Assembly: GCA_938024995.1 (NCBI GenBank)
Contig: CALJDU010000033.1
Coordinates: 124,001 to 188,000, forward strand
Length of the DNA: 64,000 bases
Origin: an uncultured bacterium
Lineage (GTDB): Bacteria > Myxococcota_A > Polyangia > Polyangiales > Houyiibacteriaceae
Direction: 5' to 3'
In this document: one piece after another, positions 32,265 to 41,446 of the stretch
How positions within the stretch are numbered: the first letter of the stretch is position 1
How the letters are laid out: each line of letters starts with the position of its first letter
Made by a program: the position numbers and the translations under genes
Notes under the pieces: model-generated
Told to the model about the DNA's origin: nothing
Databases searched by the model: none
Seen by the model: the letters and a program-made list of their open reading frames with translations, nothing else

Positions 32265-33045
32265 ACGACTCGCGGGTCACGATGACGACCCGCGCGTCTA
32301 CGTTGATGATCTGAGCCGCGCGCTCTTCCGCCACGGGTTCGCTCCAGTGCTGGTGTCCGCACACGACCAGCCCAGGGTAGCCAGAGAGCGCCTTCGTAAT
32401 CGCGGGGTGACCGCGGCGCTCTTCGCCGAGGTGGGGAGGCTGGTGCATGACCAAGACGTCGGGTCGTTCCTCGGCGACGAGCGTCACCGTGTCGCAGAAG
32501 TCGTCTTCTCCACGGCGGGCGTTCTTCCGAGGGTCCCCGATGACGCCGGACACGCCGCCGATGCGGAGGCCTGCGCGCGCGACGACCTCGCCGTCAAGCA
32601 CGTCATGGTCTTCACGAAACGCCTCTTCCTTTTCCTCGTCGCCGTAGGTGTCGTGGTTGCCCTGGACCCCCACCACGAACGCGAACCCTTGCTTGCGAAA
32701 GGCGCTCCACACCTGTCGCACATCGCCTGTCGCGCCGCGGACGTCGCCTCCGGGAGCCGAGAAGAGATCGCCACCGAGGACCACGCCAGTGCGCTTCGCC
32801 TTCACGCGACCAGACGGAACCACGAGCGCAGCAACCCGCGAGGCCACCGCCGACCCCAACAGCTCGGTCTTGGCCTTGGAGACCACGACACCTTGGAGGT
32901 CGCTCGTGAGCACGAGCGCGTCGAGGTCGTCCGGCAGCTCCGCGCTCCCGAGCTGAACGGGAAGAACGGCGCGGACTCGCTTGCCGCGACGCCCAGCGTT
33001 TACGTACCGGAGCTGATCGATCGTCTCGCCGAGGTGTATCCGCAT
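32248..33045 (-). CDS. Metallophosphoesterase (calcineurin-like)
   Basis: 265 residues, ATG 33043-33045. The metal-binding blocks of the fold are recognisable: VVLGGDLFSAP, VGVQGNHDTYG, VLVMHQPPHLG and GLVVCGHQHW. The first block (DxH) is less clear than usual; LTSDLQG near residue 50 may supply it. No signal peptide. The fold covers phosphatases, nucleases and cyclic-nucleotide esterases, so the substrate is open. Its 3' end overlaps the hydrolase gene on the other strand by 17 bases. Confidence 0.8.
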   Translation of the reverse strand: MRIHLGETIDQLRYVNAGRRGKRVRAVLPVQLGSAELPDDLDALVLTSDLQGVVVSKAKTELLGSAVASRVAALVVPSGRVKAKRTGVVLGGDLFSAPGGDVRGATGDVRQVWSAFRKQGFAFVVGVQGNHDTYGDEEKEEAFREDHDVLDGEVVARAGLRIGGVSGVIGDPRKNARRGEDDFCDTVTLVAEERPDVLVMHQPPHLGEERRGHPAITKALSGYPGLVVCGHQHWSEPVAEERAAQIINVDARVVIVTRESFRSRA

Positions 33046-33103
33046 GCCACTTCTCGCGGCGGCAACGTGGGTCGCGCCGTCACGAGAAGCAATGGGATCA
33101 GAC

Positions 33104-33180
33104 TCAGACTCTGGAAATCAGACTCTGGCTGGAAGTCGGCTCAGTACCTGACGCGGAAGATCAGTACTCGACGCGGAAGA
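33104..33180. repeat. Cluster of short tandem duplications at the end of an FHA gene
   Basis: TCAGACTCTGG occurs at 33104-33114 and 33118-33128. Next to it a 20-base unit (33141-33160) is repeated at 33161-33180 with 18 of 20 identical bases; the second copy is the last six codons of the FHA gene including its stop codon (33161-33163, TCA on this strand). Confidence 0.85.
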
Positions 33181-34234
33181 GCTGCTGACCCATGAGGAGC
33201 AGGCTCCCCGGGTCGAGCGACTGGGTCGCTGAGATGCGGACGAAGGTGCCGTTACTGCTTCCGACGTCGGTCAGGAAGACCTTGCCCTGGTCCGCGTAGA
33301 TGCGGCAGTGGAGGCCCGAGACGTAGCCATCGTCTGGGAAGATGATGTCTCCGCGCTCACGCCCAAGGTGCATCCCGCTCGGCTGCACCGGGTAGCTGTT
33401 CCCAAAGGTCTCGCGGCCGATGATGAGACGGATGCGGCCAAGGTAGCCTGGGTTCGGGCTGCCCATGACGACATCGCCTTGCTCCGGCTCGCCCATCGCT
33501 TCGAAGAGGATGATCTCCTGTCCGATGCGGAACACGCTTCCGTGCTTGAGCTCGATCGGCGTGTCTTGTGGAACGCGAACGTAGACGCCGTTCAACGAGC
33601 CTTGGTCACGAACCTCAAGGCCACCGTTTTTGAACTCGAAGATCGCGTGGTTCGGCGAGAGGTACGAGTCCGACTGGAACGGCGCGCCGAGATCACGACC
33701 GATGTTCGTGGTCGCCGCGAGCGGTACGACATCACCTTCGGTTCCGTCGGGCCGGATCAGCACGAGCTGACCCTTTGAACTTCCAGTCGCTGCGGGAGCG
33801 ACCGCAACGGGAGCGGGAGCGTTCGCCGCGGCACGGGTCGCGGTCATGTCAAAGCCGCAGGAACCGCAGAACTTGTTCGACGGCGGCACCGCGGTGCTGC
33901 ACTGCGGACACGCGGTCGACGCTCCTGTCGCAGCTCCGGCGGCCGGCGGCGGTGGCGCGGCCACAGGGGCGACCTTCGGCGCTTCGACCTTGGGAACCAC
34001 AACCGGTGGAACAACAGGTGCGGGGGCGGGCTTGGGAGGTTCAGGACGCTCTGTCTGCGCTATGGACGCTACCCCAGCCGCGGCTCCGCCTGCCGACGTC
34101 TCCACACCGGAAGGTGGGGTCGGGGCAGTGAATCGCTTGGGTTCAGAGGCTTCACGTGGAAGCTCAGCTCCACACCCCAGACAGAACTTGTAATGGTCCT
34201 GGTTCTCTTTGCTGCATCGTGGGCAGACGATCAC
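33161..34234 (-). CDS. Zinc-ribbon protein with two FHA domains
   Basis: 357 residues from GTG 34234, six bases after an AGGAGG box; the TTG three bases earlier has poorer spacing. A zinc ribbon opens the protein (CPRCSKEN..FCLGCG), then a Pro/Ala/Val-rich linker, a second ribbon (CPQCS..FCGSCG, about 110-130), and two FHA domains: the first has NIGRDLGAPF, LSPNHAIFEF and GSLNGVYVR; the second has HLGRERGD, VSGLHCRIY and GSSNGTFVRI. FHA domains bind phosphothreonine, so this is a likely partner of the divergent kinase that begins 176 bases away. Cytoplasmic. Confidence 0.9.
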   Translation of the reverse strand: MIVCPRCSKENQDHYKFCLGCGAELPREASEPKRFTAPTPPSGVETSAGGAAAGVASIAQTERPEPPKPAPAPVVPPVVVPKVEAPKVAPVAAPPPPAAGAATGASTACPQCSTAVPPSNKFCGSCGFDMTATRAAANAPAPVAVAPAATGSSKGQLVLIRPDGTEGDVVPLAATTNIGRDLGAPFQSDSYLSPNHAIFEFKNGGLEVRDQGSLNGVYVRVPQDTPIELKHGSVFRIGQEIILFEAMGEPEQGDVVMGSPNPGYLGRIRLIIGRETFGNSYPVQPSGMHLGRERGDIIFPDDGYVSGLHCRIYADQGKVFLTDVGSSNGTFVRISATQSLDPGSLLLMGQQLFRVEY

Positions 34235-34262
34235 CAAATGCCTCCTGGCGTTAGCTTGGTGG

Positions 34263-34323
34263 TTTCGCGAAAGCGTACGCGCGGCGACTTGAACCGGTCA
34301 AGCAAAGTGTGGGGACAGTCCCC
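34263..34323. promoter_or_regulatory. Two palindromes in the FHA-kinase divergent gap
   Basis: TTTCGCGAAA (34263-34272) and GGGGACAGTCCCC (34311-34323, one-base centre) are both perfect inverted repeats within the 176-base divergent region. Either could be an operator serving both genes; the second also looks like short palindromes found in dispersed intergenic repeats. Confidence 0.35.
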
Positions 34324-34410
34324 CAACTACACCTTTTGGTGCAAAGGTCACCTGCTTCATCGGTTGCGTTTGAGGGGCCAGCGGAACACGTTGCCAGAAG
34401 TAGACCTGGC

Positions 34411-36078
34411 ATGAACCTCTGTTCTCATTGTGACGCGAAGATCCTCCCAGGACGGGTGGCGTGCTCTGTATGCGACGCGCCCGTCGAGGAGGATGACCAG
34501 GACGACCCGCTCCTCGGGACGACCATCGCGGGCAGCTACGAGGTCCTGGAGCTGATCGGTGAAGGCGCGATGGGTCGAGTCTATCGCGCACACCAGCCCT
34601 CCCTGGCGAAGGACATCGCGATTAAGGTGCTCCACCCGCACCTCACGAGTGATCCCAAGGTCAAGCGACGCTTCCATCGTGAGGCGCGCGCGGCGAGTCG
34701 TCTTTCGCATCCACACTCAGTCCAGATGATCGACTTCGGGTCGGACGACGGCCGGCTCTACATCGCGATGGAGCTGCTTGAGGGCCCCGATCTTCTCGAG
34801 GTCATCGAGGAGGAGAGCCCGCTCGCTCCCGCGCGCATCGCTTTGCTCTTAGGTCAGGTCTTGCTTGCGCTCGACGAAGCGCACCACAGCGGCATCATCC
34901 ATCGCGATCTCAAACCGGAGAACGTTGTCGTCACCGAGACGCGAGAGAGCGAGCACGTGAAGGTGTGCGATTTCGGGATCGCGAAGATCATCGAAGCGGA
35001 GGGCTCCGCGATCACCGTGACGGGTTTCGTTTGCGGCACGCCGGAGTACATCGCGCCCGAGCAAGCACGCGGGGACGCGCTCGACCAGCGCGTGGACATC
35101 TACGCGGTGGGCTGTGTGCTCTTCCAGATGCTCACGGGGACCGTTCCGTTCAGCGCGAACTCCGCGCTTGGAACGATCACCAAGCACCTCACCGAAGAGG
35201 TCGTTCCGCCACGCGAGAGGCGACCAGACCTCGAGATCCCGCCACGGCTTGAGCACGTCTGTCTCCGCGCGATGAGCAAGGACCGCGAAGACCGATACGA
35301 CAGCGCCGCGGAGATGCGAGACGCGCTCATCGAAGCGGTCGACGCGTTGGGGGAAGCGGCCACTCATGCCCTCCCCGAGAGCGATCGCGCGGCGCCCATT
35401 CGCGAGACGGTGAACCCGCGCGCGGAGACGGAAGCTGCGGTCGTCGCGATCGCGACCCCGAAGCCCAACCGGACGTGGCCGCTCGCCGCGGCGCTCATCG
35501 CGATCGCGAGCCTCGGGGCGGTTTGGTTCATCACCCGATCCGCGGACGCGCCGGTTGAGCGCTCCGACCCCGAGGAGCGTGCGCCCGAGATCGCGGCGCC
35601 TCCTGTCCAGGCTCCGGTCGCGCCAGAGATGGTCCCTGCGCCCCATCCGGTCACGCCGCCTCCCGACGTGGTCGAGCCCGCGGTCCAAGAACCGGAAACG
35701 ACCGCGATGACCCCGCCCCTCGAGCAGACCCGGCGAGCGCCTCGTCGCGCTCGTCCTCGCTCGACCATGAGCTCGATGACCTCGACCATGAGCCACCCGA
35801 CAGACGCGACGGTCGCGATGACCATGACATCCGCACCGCGCCAGAGCGCCTTCGATGAAGGACGCGCCCTCTTTCGGGCGGGCGACGTTCGCGCCGCGAT
35901 TCCCAAGCTGGAAGCCGCGACGCGCGCGCAGCCTCGCAACGCGCAGGCCTTCCGCTACCTGGGCCGCGCGCACATGCGCGTCCGCCAGATCGAGCAAGGT
36001 CGACGGGCCTATCGTCGCTACTTAGAGCTGTCTCCCAGCGCGCCAGACCGCGCGGTGATCGAGCAGATCATCGAATAA
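34411..36078 (+). CDS. Transmembrane Ser/Thr protein kinase with zinc ribbon
   Basis: 555 residues from ATG 34411. A zinc ribbon (CSHCDAKI..CSVCDAP) precedes the kinase domain (about 40-305): LIGEGAMGRVYRAH, IAIKVL, H164-R-D166 in HRDLKPENVVV, DFGIAKI, and GTPEYIAPEQARGD; the catalytic residues are intact. One membrane helix (about 354-375, LAAALIAIASLGAVWFI) leads to a Pro-rich and Met/Thr/Ser-rich linker and a C-terminal TPR-like repeat (about 480-555) with ALFRAGDVRAAIPKLE, so the outside domain may sense a ligand. Flanked by two FHA genes on the other strand, the likely readers of its phosphorylation. Confidence 0.93.
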   Translation: MNLCSHCDAKILPGRVACSVCDAPVEEDDQDDPLLGTTIAGSYEVLELIGEGAMGRVYRAHQPSLAKDIAIKVLHPHLTSDPKVKRRFHREARAASRLSHPHSVQMIDFGSDDGRLYIAMELLEGPDLLEVIEEESPLAPARIALLLGQVLLALDEAHHSGIIHRDLKPENVVVTETRESEHVKVCDFGIAKIIEAEGSAITVTGFVCGTPEYIAPEQARGDALDQRVDIYAVGCVLFQMLTGTVPFSANSALGTITKHLTEEVVPPRERRPDLEIPPRLEHVCLRAMSKDREDRYDSAAEMRDALIEAVDALGEAATHALPESDRAAPIRETVNPRAETEAAVVAIATPKPNRTWPLAAALIAIASLGAVWFITRSADAPVERSDPEERAPEIAAPPVQAPVAPEMVPAPHPVTPPPDVVEPAVQEPETTAMTPPLEQTRRAPRRARPRSTMSSMTSTMSHPTDATVAMTMTSAPRQSAFDEGRALFRAGDVRAAIPKLEAATRAQPRNAQAFRYLGRAHMRVRQIEQGRRAYRRYLELSPSAPDRAVIEQIIE

Positions 36079-36089
36079 GATCGAATAAG
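36070..36089. repeat. 10-bp tandem duplication across a stop codon
   Basis: ATCGAATAAG at 36070-36079 is exactly repeated at 36080-36089. The first copy holds the last two codons and TAA of the kinase gene, so the second copy provides a back-up TAA in another frame. Confidence 0.9.
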
Positions 36090-36141
36090 GTCGGTTTGAC
36101 TCGCGTGAAGGCGCTGGCCTGCGACGAGAGGCTCGAGCAGC

Positions 36142-37215
36142 CTAGCCGGTCATCTCGACGCGGAAGAGCTGGCGACCCAGGAAGACGTAGTCGCCCTGCC
36201 CGAGCTCCTGCTCCTTCTTGATGCGCAGGTAGGTCCCGTTTCGAGAGTCCTCGTCGGTCAAGAAGAACCCGCCGTCCTTGGCCTCGACCGAGGCGTGGCG
36301 CCCGGACATGTAGATGTCTTCGGGGAAGTTGAGGTCGGCGTCTTCGCGACCGATGACCGCGCGGGTGTCTCGAGCGCACGCGACCATCCCGTCGACCCCG
36401 CCTTCGATGATGGAGACCAACCGGAAGGGGCTCGGTCGCTTCGGCGACGAGTAGAAGTACGTCTGGTCGGGATCGGGACCCGAGGTGTCCTTCGGCGTCG
36501 GGTCCAGTCGGAAGACCTGCTCTCCGCAGAGGAACTGATCGCCCGGCTCCATGCCGACGGTTCCGCGCACACGAACGTAGACGCCGTTCGTGCTGCCCTC
36601 ATCACGGACCATGAGGTCCTTCTCGCGATAGAAGAAGTTCGCGTGTCGCGCGCTGAGCCAGTCATCCGCGGGGAAGAGGATCTGCGCGTCCTGTCGACCA
36701 GCCACGTGGTCGGTACCCTGCAAGAGGTAGCTCAACCCGTCGACGCCGTCGCCGCCACGAATCAAAATGAGGCGCGCCGTACCCGGGGCCTGCATCTGAC
36801 CGAAGTACTCCTCGCGAAGTTCTTGAAGCTCTTCCGGCACGCTCGCGCCGCACGCGCCGCAGAACTTGTGCCCGGACGGGACTTGGCTCGAGCACTCGGT
36901 GCAGACGTAGTTACGAGCTTGTTCCATGAGTTCCTCTTTGGTCTTCTTCGAACGCGTTGGTTCGGGATTCGATTTGGGGGCGGGCGCTTCGGGAGCGGAC
37001 GCATCGGGAGCCGCGAGATCCGACGTTGTGGTGTCGGCCTCGGCGGCCATCTGTTCGTTTGGACTCGCGTCCGCGCTCACGACAACTCCCGGAGTCGTCA
37101 CCTCGATACCGAAAATCGAGGCGGTGAGATCGCCGCCGCACATCACGCAGCGTGGCGATCCAACTGGGGCGAGCGCGTCGCACTCCCCACAAACGATTCC
37201 GACGTAGTCGTCCAA
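36142..37215 (-). CDS. Zinc-ribbon protein with two FHA domains
   Basis: 357 residues, apparently from a TTG (37213-37215) with a GAGG box a few bases before it. Same plan as the FHA protein at 33161-34234: ribbon at the N-terminus (CGECDAL..CVMCGG), charged linker, second ribbon (CTECSSQ..FCGACG, about 105-124), then FHA domains with VAGRQDAQ, LSARHANFF, GSTNGVYVR and VIGREDAD, MSGRHASVE, DSRNGTYLR. Same length and order but clearly diverged. It ends convergently with the kinase gene (63 bases apart). The pair probably arose by duplication around the kinase. Confidence 0.9.
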   Translation of the reverse strand: MDDYVGIVCGECDALAPVGSPRCVMCGGDLTASIFGIEVTTPGVVVSADASPNEQMAAEADTTTSDLAAPDASAPEAPAPKSNPEPTRSKKTKEELMEQARNYVCTECSSQVPSGHKFCGACGASVPEELQELREEYFGQMQAPGTARLILIRGGDGVDGLSYLLQGTDHVAGRQDAQILFPADDWLSARHANFFYREKDLMVRDEGSTNGVYVRVRGTVGMEPGDQFLCGEQVFRLDPTPKDTSGPDPDQTYFYSSPKRPSPFRLVSIIEGGVDGMVACARDTRAVIGREDADLNFPEDIYMSGRHASVEAKDGGFFLTDEDSRNGTYLRIKKEQELGQGDYVFLGRQLFRVEMTG

Positions 37216-37272
37216 TAATCCTCAAGGCCACGAGAGCCTGGGTGAATTTTTAGTGGAACCTGACCCGCGGCG

Positions 37273-40200
37273 TCAATCTTGTCGATCGGCCGCGGCCCGA
37301 ACACGTGGCTCTTCGTCGTCTCTCGCGACGGAAGAATCCGCGCCGAGAGTGACCAAAGCTTGGGTCGCGGCCTCTCGAACGAAGGCATATTCGTCCTGCT
37401 CGGCAATTCGGGTCAGCACCGAGGCGAAGGAGGTTTCGCCCAACCGGGCGAGCGTTTGGCAGGCGAGACGTCGGGTGGACCAGTCTTCGTGGTTCTCGGC
37501 GATCTCGGCGACGCGACCCGCCGCTTCTGGACCGCCGTGGCGCGCCCCCATCGAGGAGAGCGCGATCCGCTGAACGGACGGCTCGGGATCCGCGAGGGCT
37601 TCCGCGAGGGCCGCGTCGACCTCTGGCCCGGTCAGCACCGAGAGCCGCTGTACCGCCAGACCGCGCACCGATGACTGAGGATGAGAAGCGGTCGCTCGAA
37701 TCGCGGGAACGATCGCCCTTGCCATTGTGTTCAGCACGGAGGTCGCAGCGGACCGCCCCTCCGCGGGCCATGTCGCGAGCTGCGCCGTCAGCTCTCCGAA
37801 CCCGATCTTCGCGTTCGGCGTCGGCATCGCGAGAACCGCCAGCGCGGTCGTGACATTCTCAAGTGGGCCGTGGAGCGCGTCGAGCGCCGCTTCGGAGAGC
37901 GCGGTTTGAAGCGGCGCGAGATCGGTCGGCGTCACCACGTCTCCGCGCGCCAGCAAAAGTGGTGCGTACCCACGCAAGTTGACCGCGCCGGCCGGAACCG
38001 GGAAGGCCACCTCTTCGTTGTCCCCGCGTCCGAGACGCGCGAGCGCCGCCGCGGCCGCCCGTCGTTGCGCGAGGTCCGTGTCAAAGAGCGCTCGGGCCAA
38101 CGCGTTCGTCGCGCGTGGATCTCCGATGTCGCCGAGCGCGCTCGCGGAGGCCCGCGCTACGAGGCCAGCCCGATCCGACAGCGAGGAGACCAGCGCAGGA
38201 ACATGCGCCGGGGACCCATAACGACCTAAGGCCCACGCCGCGGCGACCTGAACGCTCGCGTTTCGATCTTCCCGGAGGAGCCCCTCCACCGCGCTCGCCG
38301 ATACTCGGTCCCGCGCGCGGCCCAGCCCCATCGCGGCGAACGCCCGCACAGAGGGGTCCCCGCTGCTCAAGAGCCCGCGCATCGCGCTCACCGCGGTTCG
38401 CCCTCCGATCCGCGCGAGGCTCCACGCGGCGACCGGTCGAAGCAGTCGATCACCGTCTCGCGTGATCGCGACGAAACGTCCCGCGAGCGACTCCCGCGCG
38501 ACCGCGCCCGCCCCGAGCAATGCCCTCGCCCGGAGCGTGACGTCACCCTCGCCTTCCGCAGCCGCGAGGAGCGGAGCGGCTGCGTTCGCGTTGCCGAGGT
38601 GACCCAAGATGTCGATGGCGATTCGTTTCTGCGTCGGCTCGTCATCGGCGAGCGCTTCGAGCAGCGGCTTGAGCGCGCGGGTGCCGAGACGACGGAGGCT
38701 CTCGTCCGCGATCGCGCCGTCTTCTCCGCCCAAGCGAGCGCGCTGGATCCAAGGTGTCGTGAGCGTCTCGTAGAGCTCGACCAACAGCTTGCGGAAGACC
38801 GGTCGTCGCGGGTTCCCTAGAGCGAGCGGCAAGAGGTCTTGTTCGAGCACCTCGAGTGAGTCGGCGCCGGTGTGGATCTGCATCGACGAACGCGCCGCCC
38901 GGGCGACCAGGTCGTCATCGGGGGAACCGCGCACCACCCCGCGAAGCAGGCGATCGGCGTCCATCATCTCCCCGCGCGACAGGTGCATCTCCGCGAGATC
39001 GAAGTAGGTCGTGAAGTGGCGCTCGTTGAGCTCGATCGCGCGGCGGTAGCTCGCGATCGCAGCGGGCATGTCTTGTCGCGCCCGGTAGAGATCGCCGAGG
39101 CGACGATGGGCGTCTGCATCGTCGGGGGTACGCTCAACGGCGGCCGCGGCGTACCGGACCGCGTCCTCGTCTCGGTAGAGCGCGTGTGAGTGTTCCGCCA
39201 TCCGCTGGAGGTAGTGCGCCGCGCGTCGCGGATCGGCGTCCGTGAGCTTCTCGAGGATCCCGATCGCGCCCGCGAGGTCACCGCGCGCGGTCAACGCGCG
39301 CTCCAAGGCGAGGAGGCTCTCAACGTCTCCCGGCTCGACCTCGATCACGCGGCGCAGAGTCCGTTCGGCCATGAGCGCGTTCCGCGGACGCATCCGAAGG
39401 TAGCCCTCCGCCAAGAAGCGACCCGCGTCGGCATCGGGTGGGTTTCCGCGGAACGCGACCCGCCAGCTGCGAATGCGATCGGCGAGCTCACCGCTGCGAC
39501 TGTAGATCCCCACGATCCGCTGTCGCGCTTCGCGTCGCGCCGCGCGATCGGCGCCGCCCAGCTCCAGCGCGCGCTTCCACTGCTCTACCGCTTCCGTGTT
39601 TCGGCGACGTCGATCTCCGCGGCTCTCTCCCTGACGCGGTCGCTCGAGTACGTTCGCCAGCCCGCGGATGTACTCGACGCGATCATCTTCGAGCGCGACC
39701 GCGCGCCGGTACTGCTCCTCCGCTTCGTCGAGGTGATCGTGATCTGCGAGGACACCGCCGAGCGTCGCGTGCGCCTCGGCGCGCTCTCCGCTCCCCGCGA
39801 CGGTCAAGATCCGCCGCCACGTCGCGAGCGCCGCCGACTCGCGGCCTTCTTCGAGCTGCTGTTCTCCAAGCGCGATCAAATGCGCCGGGTCACGCGGGTC
39901 AATGCGGACGAGGATCGCCATTTCGCGGCTCGCCAACTCGGTCTCGCCCCACTCCGTGTAGAGCTCAGCCAACGCCTGATGCACGCTTCCCTCGCGTGGG
40001 TAGCGTCGACTTGTCTGGGCGGCGATTCGGAGCGCTTCATCCCGCTTTCCGGTCTGCGCGAGCAGCTGCGCCAGCTCGACCACGAAGCGGGGTTCACGCG
40101 GCGCGACGCGGATGAGATCCCGGTACTCGCGGGTAACGTCATCCATCCGTCCGCTTCGCGCGAGCAACTGGATGATGCGGACGCGCGTATCGATGGATCG

Positions 40201-41391
40201 GCGGTTGACCCGGAGCGCCGCGCGATAGCTCGAGAGCGCTTCTTCTTCGTCTCCCAGCTCGTCATGAAGTCGGCCGAGGAGCTCCAGGCTGCTGAAGTCG
40301 CGGCGGCGCTCGGACGACAAGCGCTCGACCAGCTCGGGGAGCCGCTCTCCGCGTCGGTATGCTTCGACGATCACGTCGTAGATCTCACGGCGAATCCCAG
40401 ACGAGCGCCCCGCCACCCGGAGCGCCCGATCGAGCGTCGCGATCGCGCTCTCGGCGTCCCCCGCTTCGAGCTGCGCTTGTCCCATGTCACGAAGAACGGG
40501 CGCGAGGACCCGGTTGTCTCCGCGGAGCTGACGCATCACGCGCTGATACTCCGCGACCGCCCGCTCGTGCTTGTTGCGCGCGGAGAGCGCTCTCGCGAAT
40601 TCCGTCCGAACGTAGATACTCGCGCGGGAGCCGCCGCCCACGCGGTCGTAGTAACCGCGCGCCGCGTCGTAGTCGTCCGCGTCCAGCGCGATCTCGCCCA
40701 GCTCGCGGTAGAGTTCACGTCGCTCGTTGCCCTCTTCGAGACGCTCCGCCGCGCGCTCGTAGTGTCCGCGCGCTTCCGCGTGACGCCCCGCTGCGCGATC
40801 GATTCGACCCATCGCGATCAACGGTTCCGGAGCACGCGCGTTGAGGGCGGCCGCCGCTTCGTACAGCTCCCGCGCTCGGGTCGCGTTTCCTTGCGCCTTC
40901 AGCACATGTCCCAACAGCATCCGCGAACCGAAATCGTCTGCGTCCGCGGTCACGCGCGCCGAGAGGCGGGTCACCAAGGCGTCGATGTTTCCGTCGCGCT
41001 CCCGATAGAGATCAAGGAGGCGCTGGAAGGCGAACCCTTCACTGGGTCGAACGGCGAGGATCCGCTCGTAGCGCTCGATGAGGACCGTGTTCCGATCCCG
41101 CGGCCCGTCCGAACCGCTTCCCATCGCGGAGGCGCTTCCCTCCATCCCGCTCCGCATCGAGCCGCGCATCCCGCTCCGCATCGAGCCGCGCATCGAGCCG
41201 CCCATGGACCCCCGCATCATCGTGAGGCTCCACTGCGCAGATGCAGCCGGGGTCATTGGGACGATCAACGTCGCGGCGCACGCGAACGCGAACAAGAGCG
41301 CCCCCCGGGACGTGTTGGCTTGAAGCCGAGCAGAAACGACGTTCACCGAATCAGCATAGCGCCCTTTCACGATGCGAGCGGCTTCAGTCAC
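37273..41391 (-). CDS. Giant exported TPR/HEAT repeat protein
   Basis: 1372 residues from a GTG. A basic N-terminus and hydrophobic stretch end in TPAASAQ, a likely signal peptide cleaved near residue 52. Directly after it comes a methionine-rich run (residues 58-90; SMRGSMGG, SMRSGM repeats). Residues ~100-900 are tetratricopeptide-type helical pairs (A.LLGRLHDELGDEEEAL and similar), and from ~900 to ~1330 come HEAT repeats (VSAMRGLLSSGDPSVRAFAAMGLGRARD). The protein is a scaffold of stacked helices in the periplasm or on the surface. The Met-rich segment could bind Cu(I) but that is a guess. Divergent from the HAD gene (55-base gap). Confidence 0.85.
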   Translation of the reverse strand: MTEAARIVKGRYADSVNVVSARLQANTSRGALLFAFACAATLIVPMTPAASAQWSLTMMRGSMGGSMRGSMRSGMRGSMRSGMEGSASAMGSGSDGPRDRNTVLIERYERILAVRPSEGFAFQRLLDLYRERDGNIDALVTRLSARVTADADDFGSRMLLGHVLKAQGNATRARELYEAAAALNARAPEPLIAMGRIDRAAGRHAEARGHYERAAERLEEGNERRELYRELGEIALDADDYDAARGYYDRVGGGSRASIYVRTEFARALSARNKHERAVAEYQRVMRQLRGDNRVLAPVLRDMGQAQLEAGDAESAIATLDRALRVAGRSSGIRREIYDVIVEAYRRGERLPELVERLSSERRRDFSSLELLGRLHDELGDEEEALSSYRAALRVNRRSIDTRVRIIQLLARSGRMDDVTREYRDLIRVAPREPRFVVELAQLLAQTGKRDEALRIAAQTSRRYPREGSVHQALAELYTEWGETELASREMAILVRIDPRDPAHLIALGEQQLEEGRESAALATWRRILTVAGSGERAEAHATLGGVLADHDHLDEAEEQYRRAVALEDDRVEYIRGLANVLERPRQGESRGDRRRRNTEAVEQWKRALELGGADRAARREARQRIVGIYSRSGELADRIRSWRVAFRGNPPDADAGRFLAEGYLRMRPRNALMAERTLRRVIEVEPGDVESLLALERALTARGDLAGAIGILEKLTDADPRRAAHYLQRMAEHSHALYRDEDAVRYAAAAVERTPDDADAHRRLGDLYRARQDMPAAIASYRRAIELNERHFTTYFDLAEMHLSRGEMMDADRLLRGVVRGSPDDDLVARAARSSMQIHTGADSLEVLEQDLLPLALGNPRRPVFRKLLVELYETLTTPWIQRARLGGEDGAIADESLRRLGTRALKPLLEALADDEPTQKRIAIDILGHLGNANAAAPLLAAAEGEGDVTLRARALLGAGAVARESLAGRFVAITRDGDRLLRPVAAWSLARIGGRTAVSAMRGLLSSGDPSVRAFAAMGLGRARDRVSASAVEGLLREDRNASVQVAAAWALGRYGSPAHVPALVSSLSDRAGLVARASASALGDIGDPRATNALARALFDTDLAQRRAAAAALARLGRGDNEEVAFPVPAGAVNLRGYAPLLLARGDVVTPTDLAPLQTALSEAALDALHGPLENVTTALAVLAMPTPNAKIGFGELTAQLATWPAEGRSAATSVLNTMARAIVPAIRATASHPQSSVRGLAVQRLSVLTGPEVDAALAEALADPEPSVQRIALSSMGARHGGPEAAGRVAEIAENHEDWSTRRLACQTLARLGETSFASVLTRIAEQDEYAFVREAATQALVTLGADSSVARDDEEPRVRAAADRQD

Positions 41392-41446
41392 GGCGAAGCC
41401 TTAAACCGGCGGACTGGCATCTTCATTCCCTGGTAGTAACCGACAC

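Noticed and set aside
39190..41436. Plus-strand frame of 748 codons
   Set aside because: It is antisense to the TPR/HEAT protein and has no recognisable domain.
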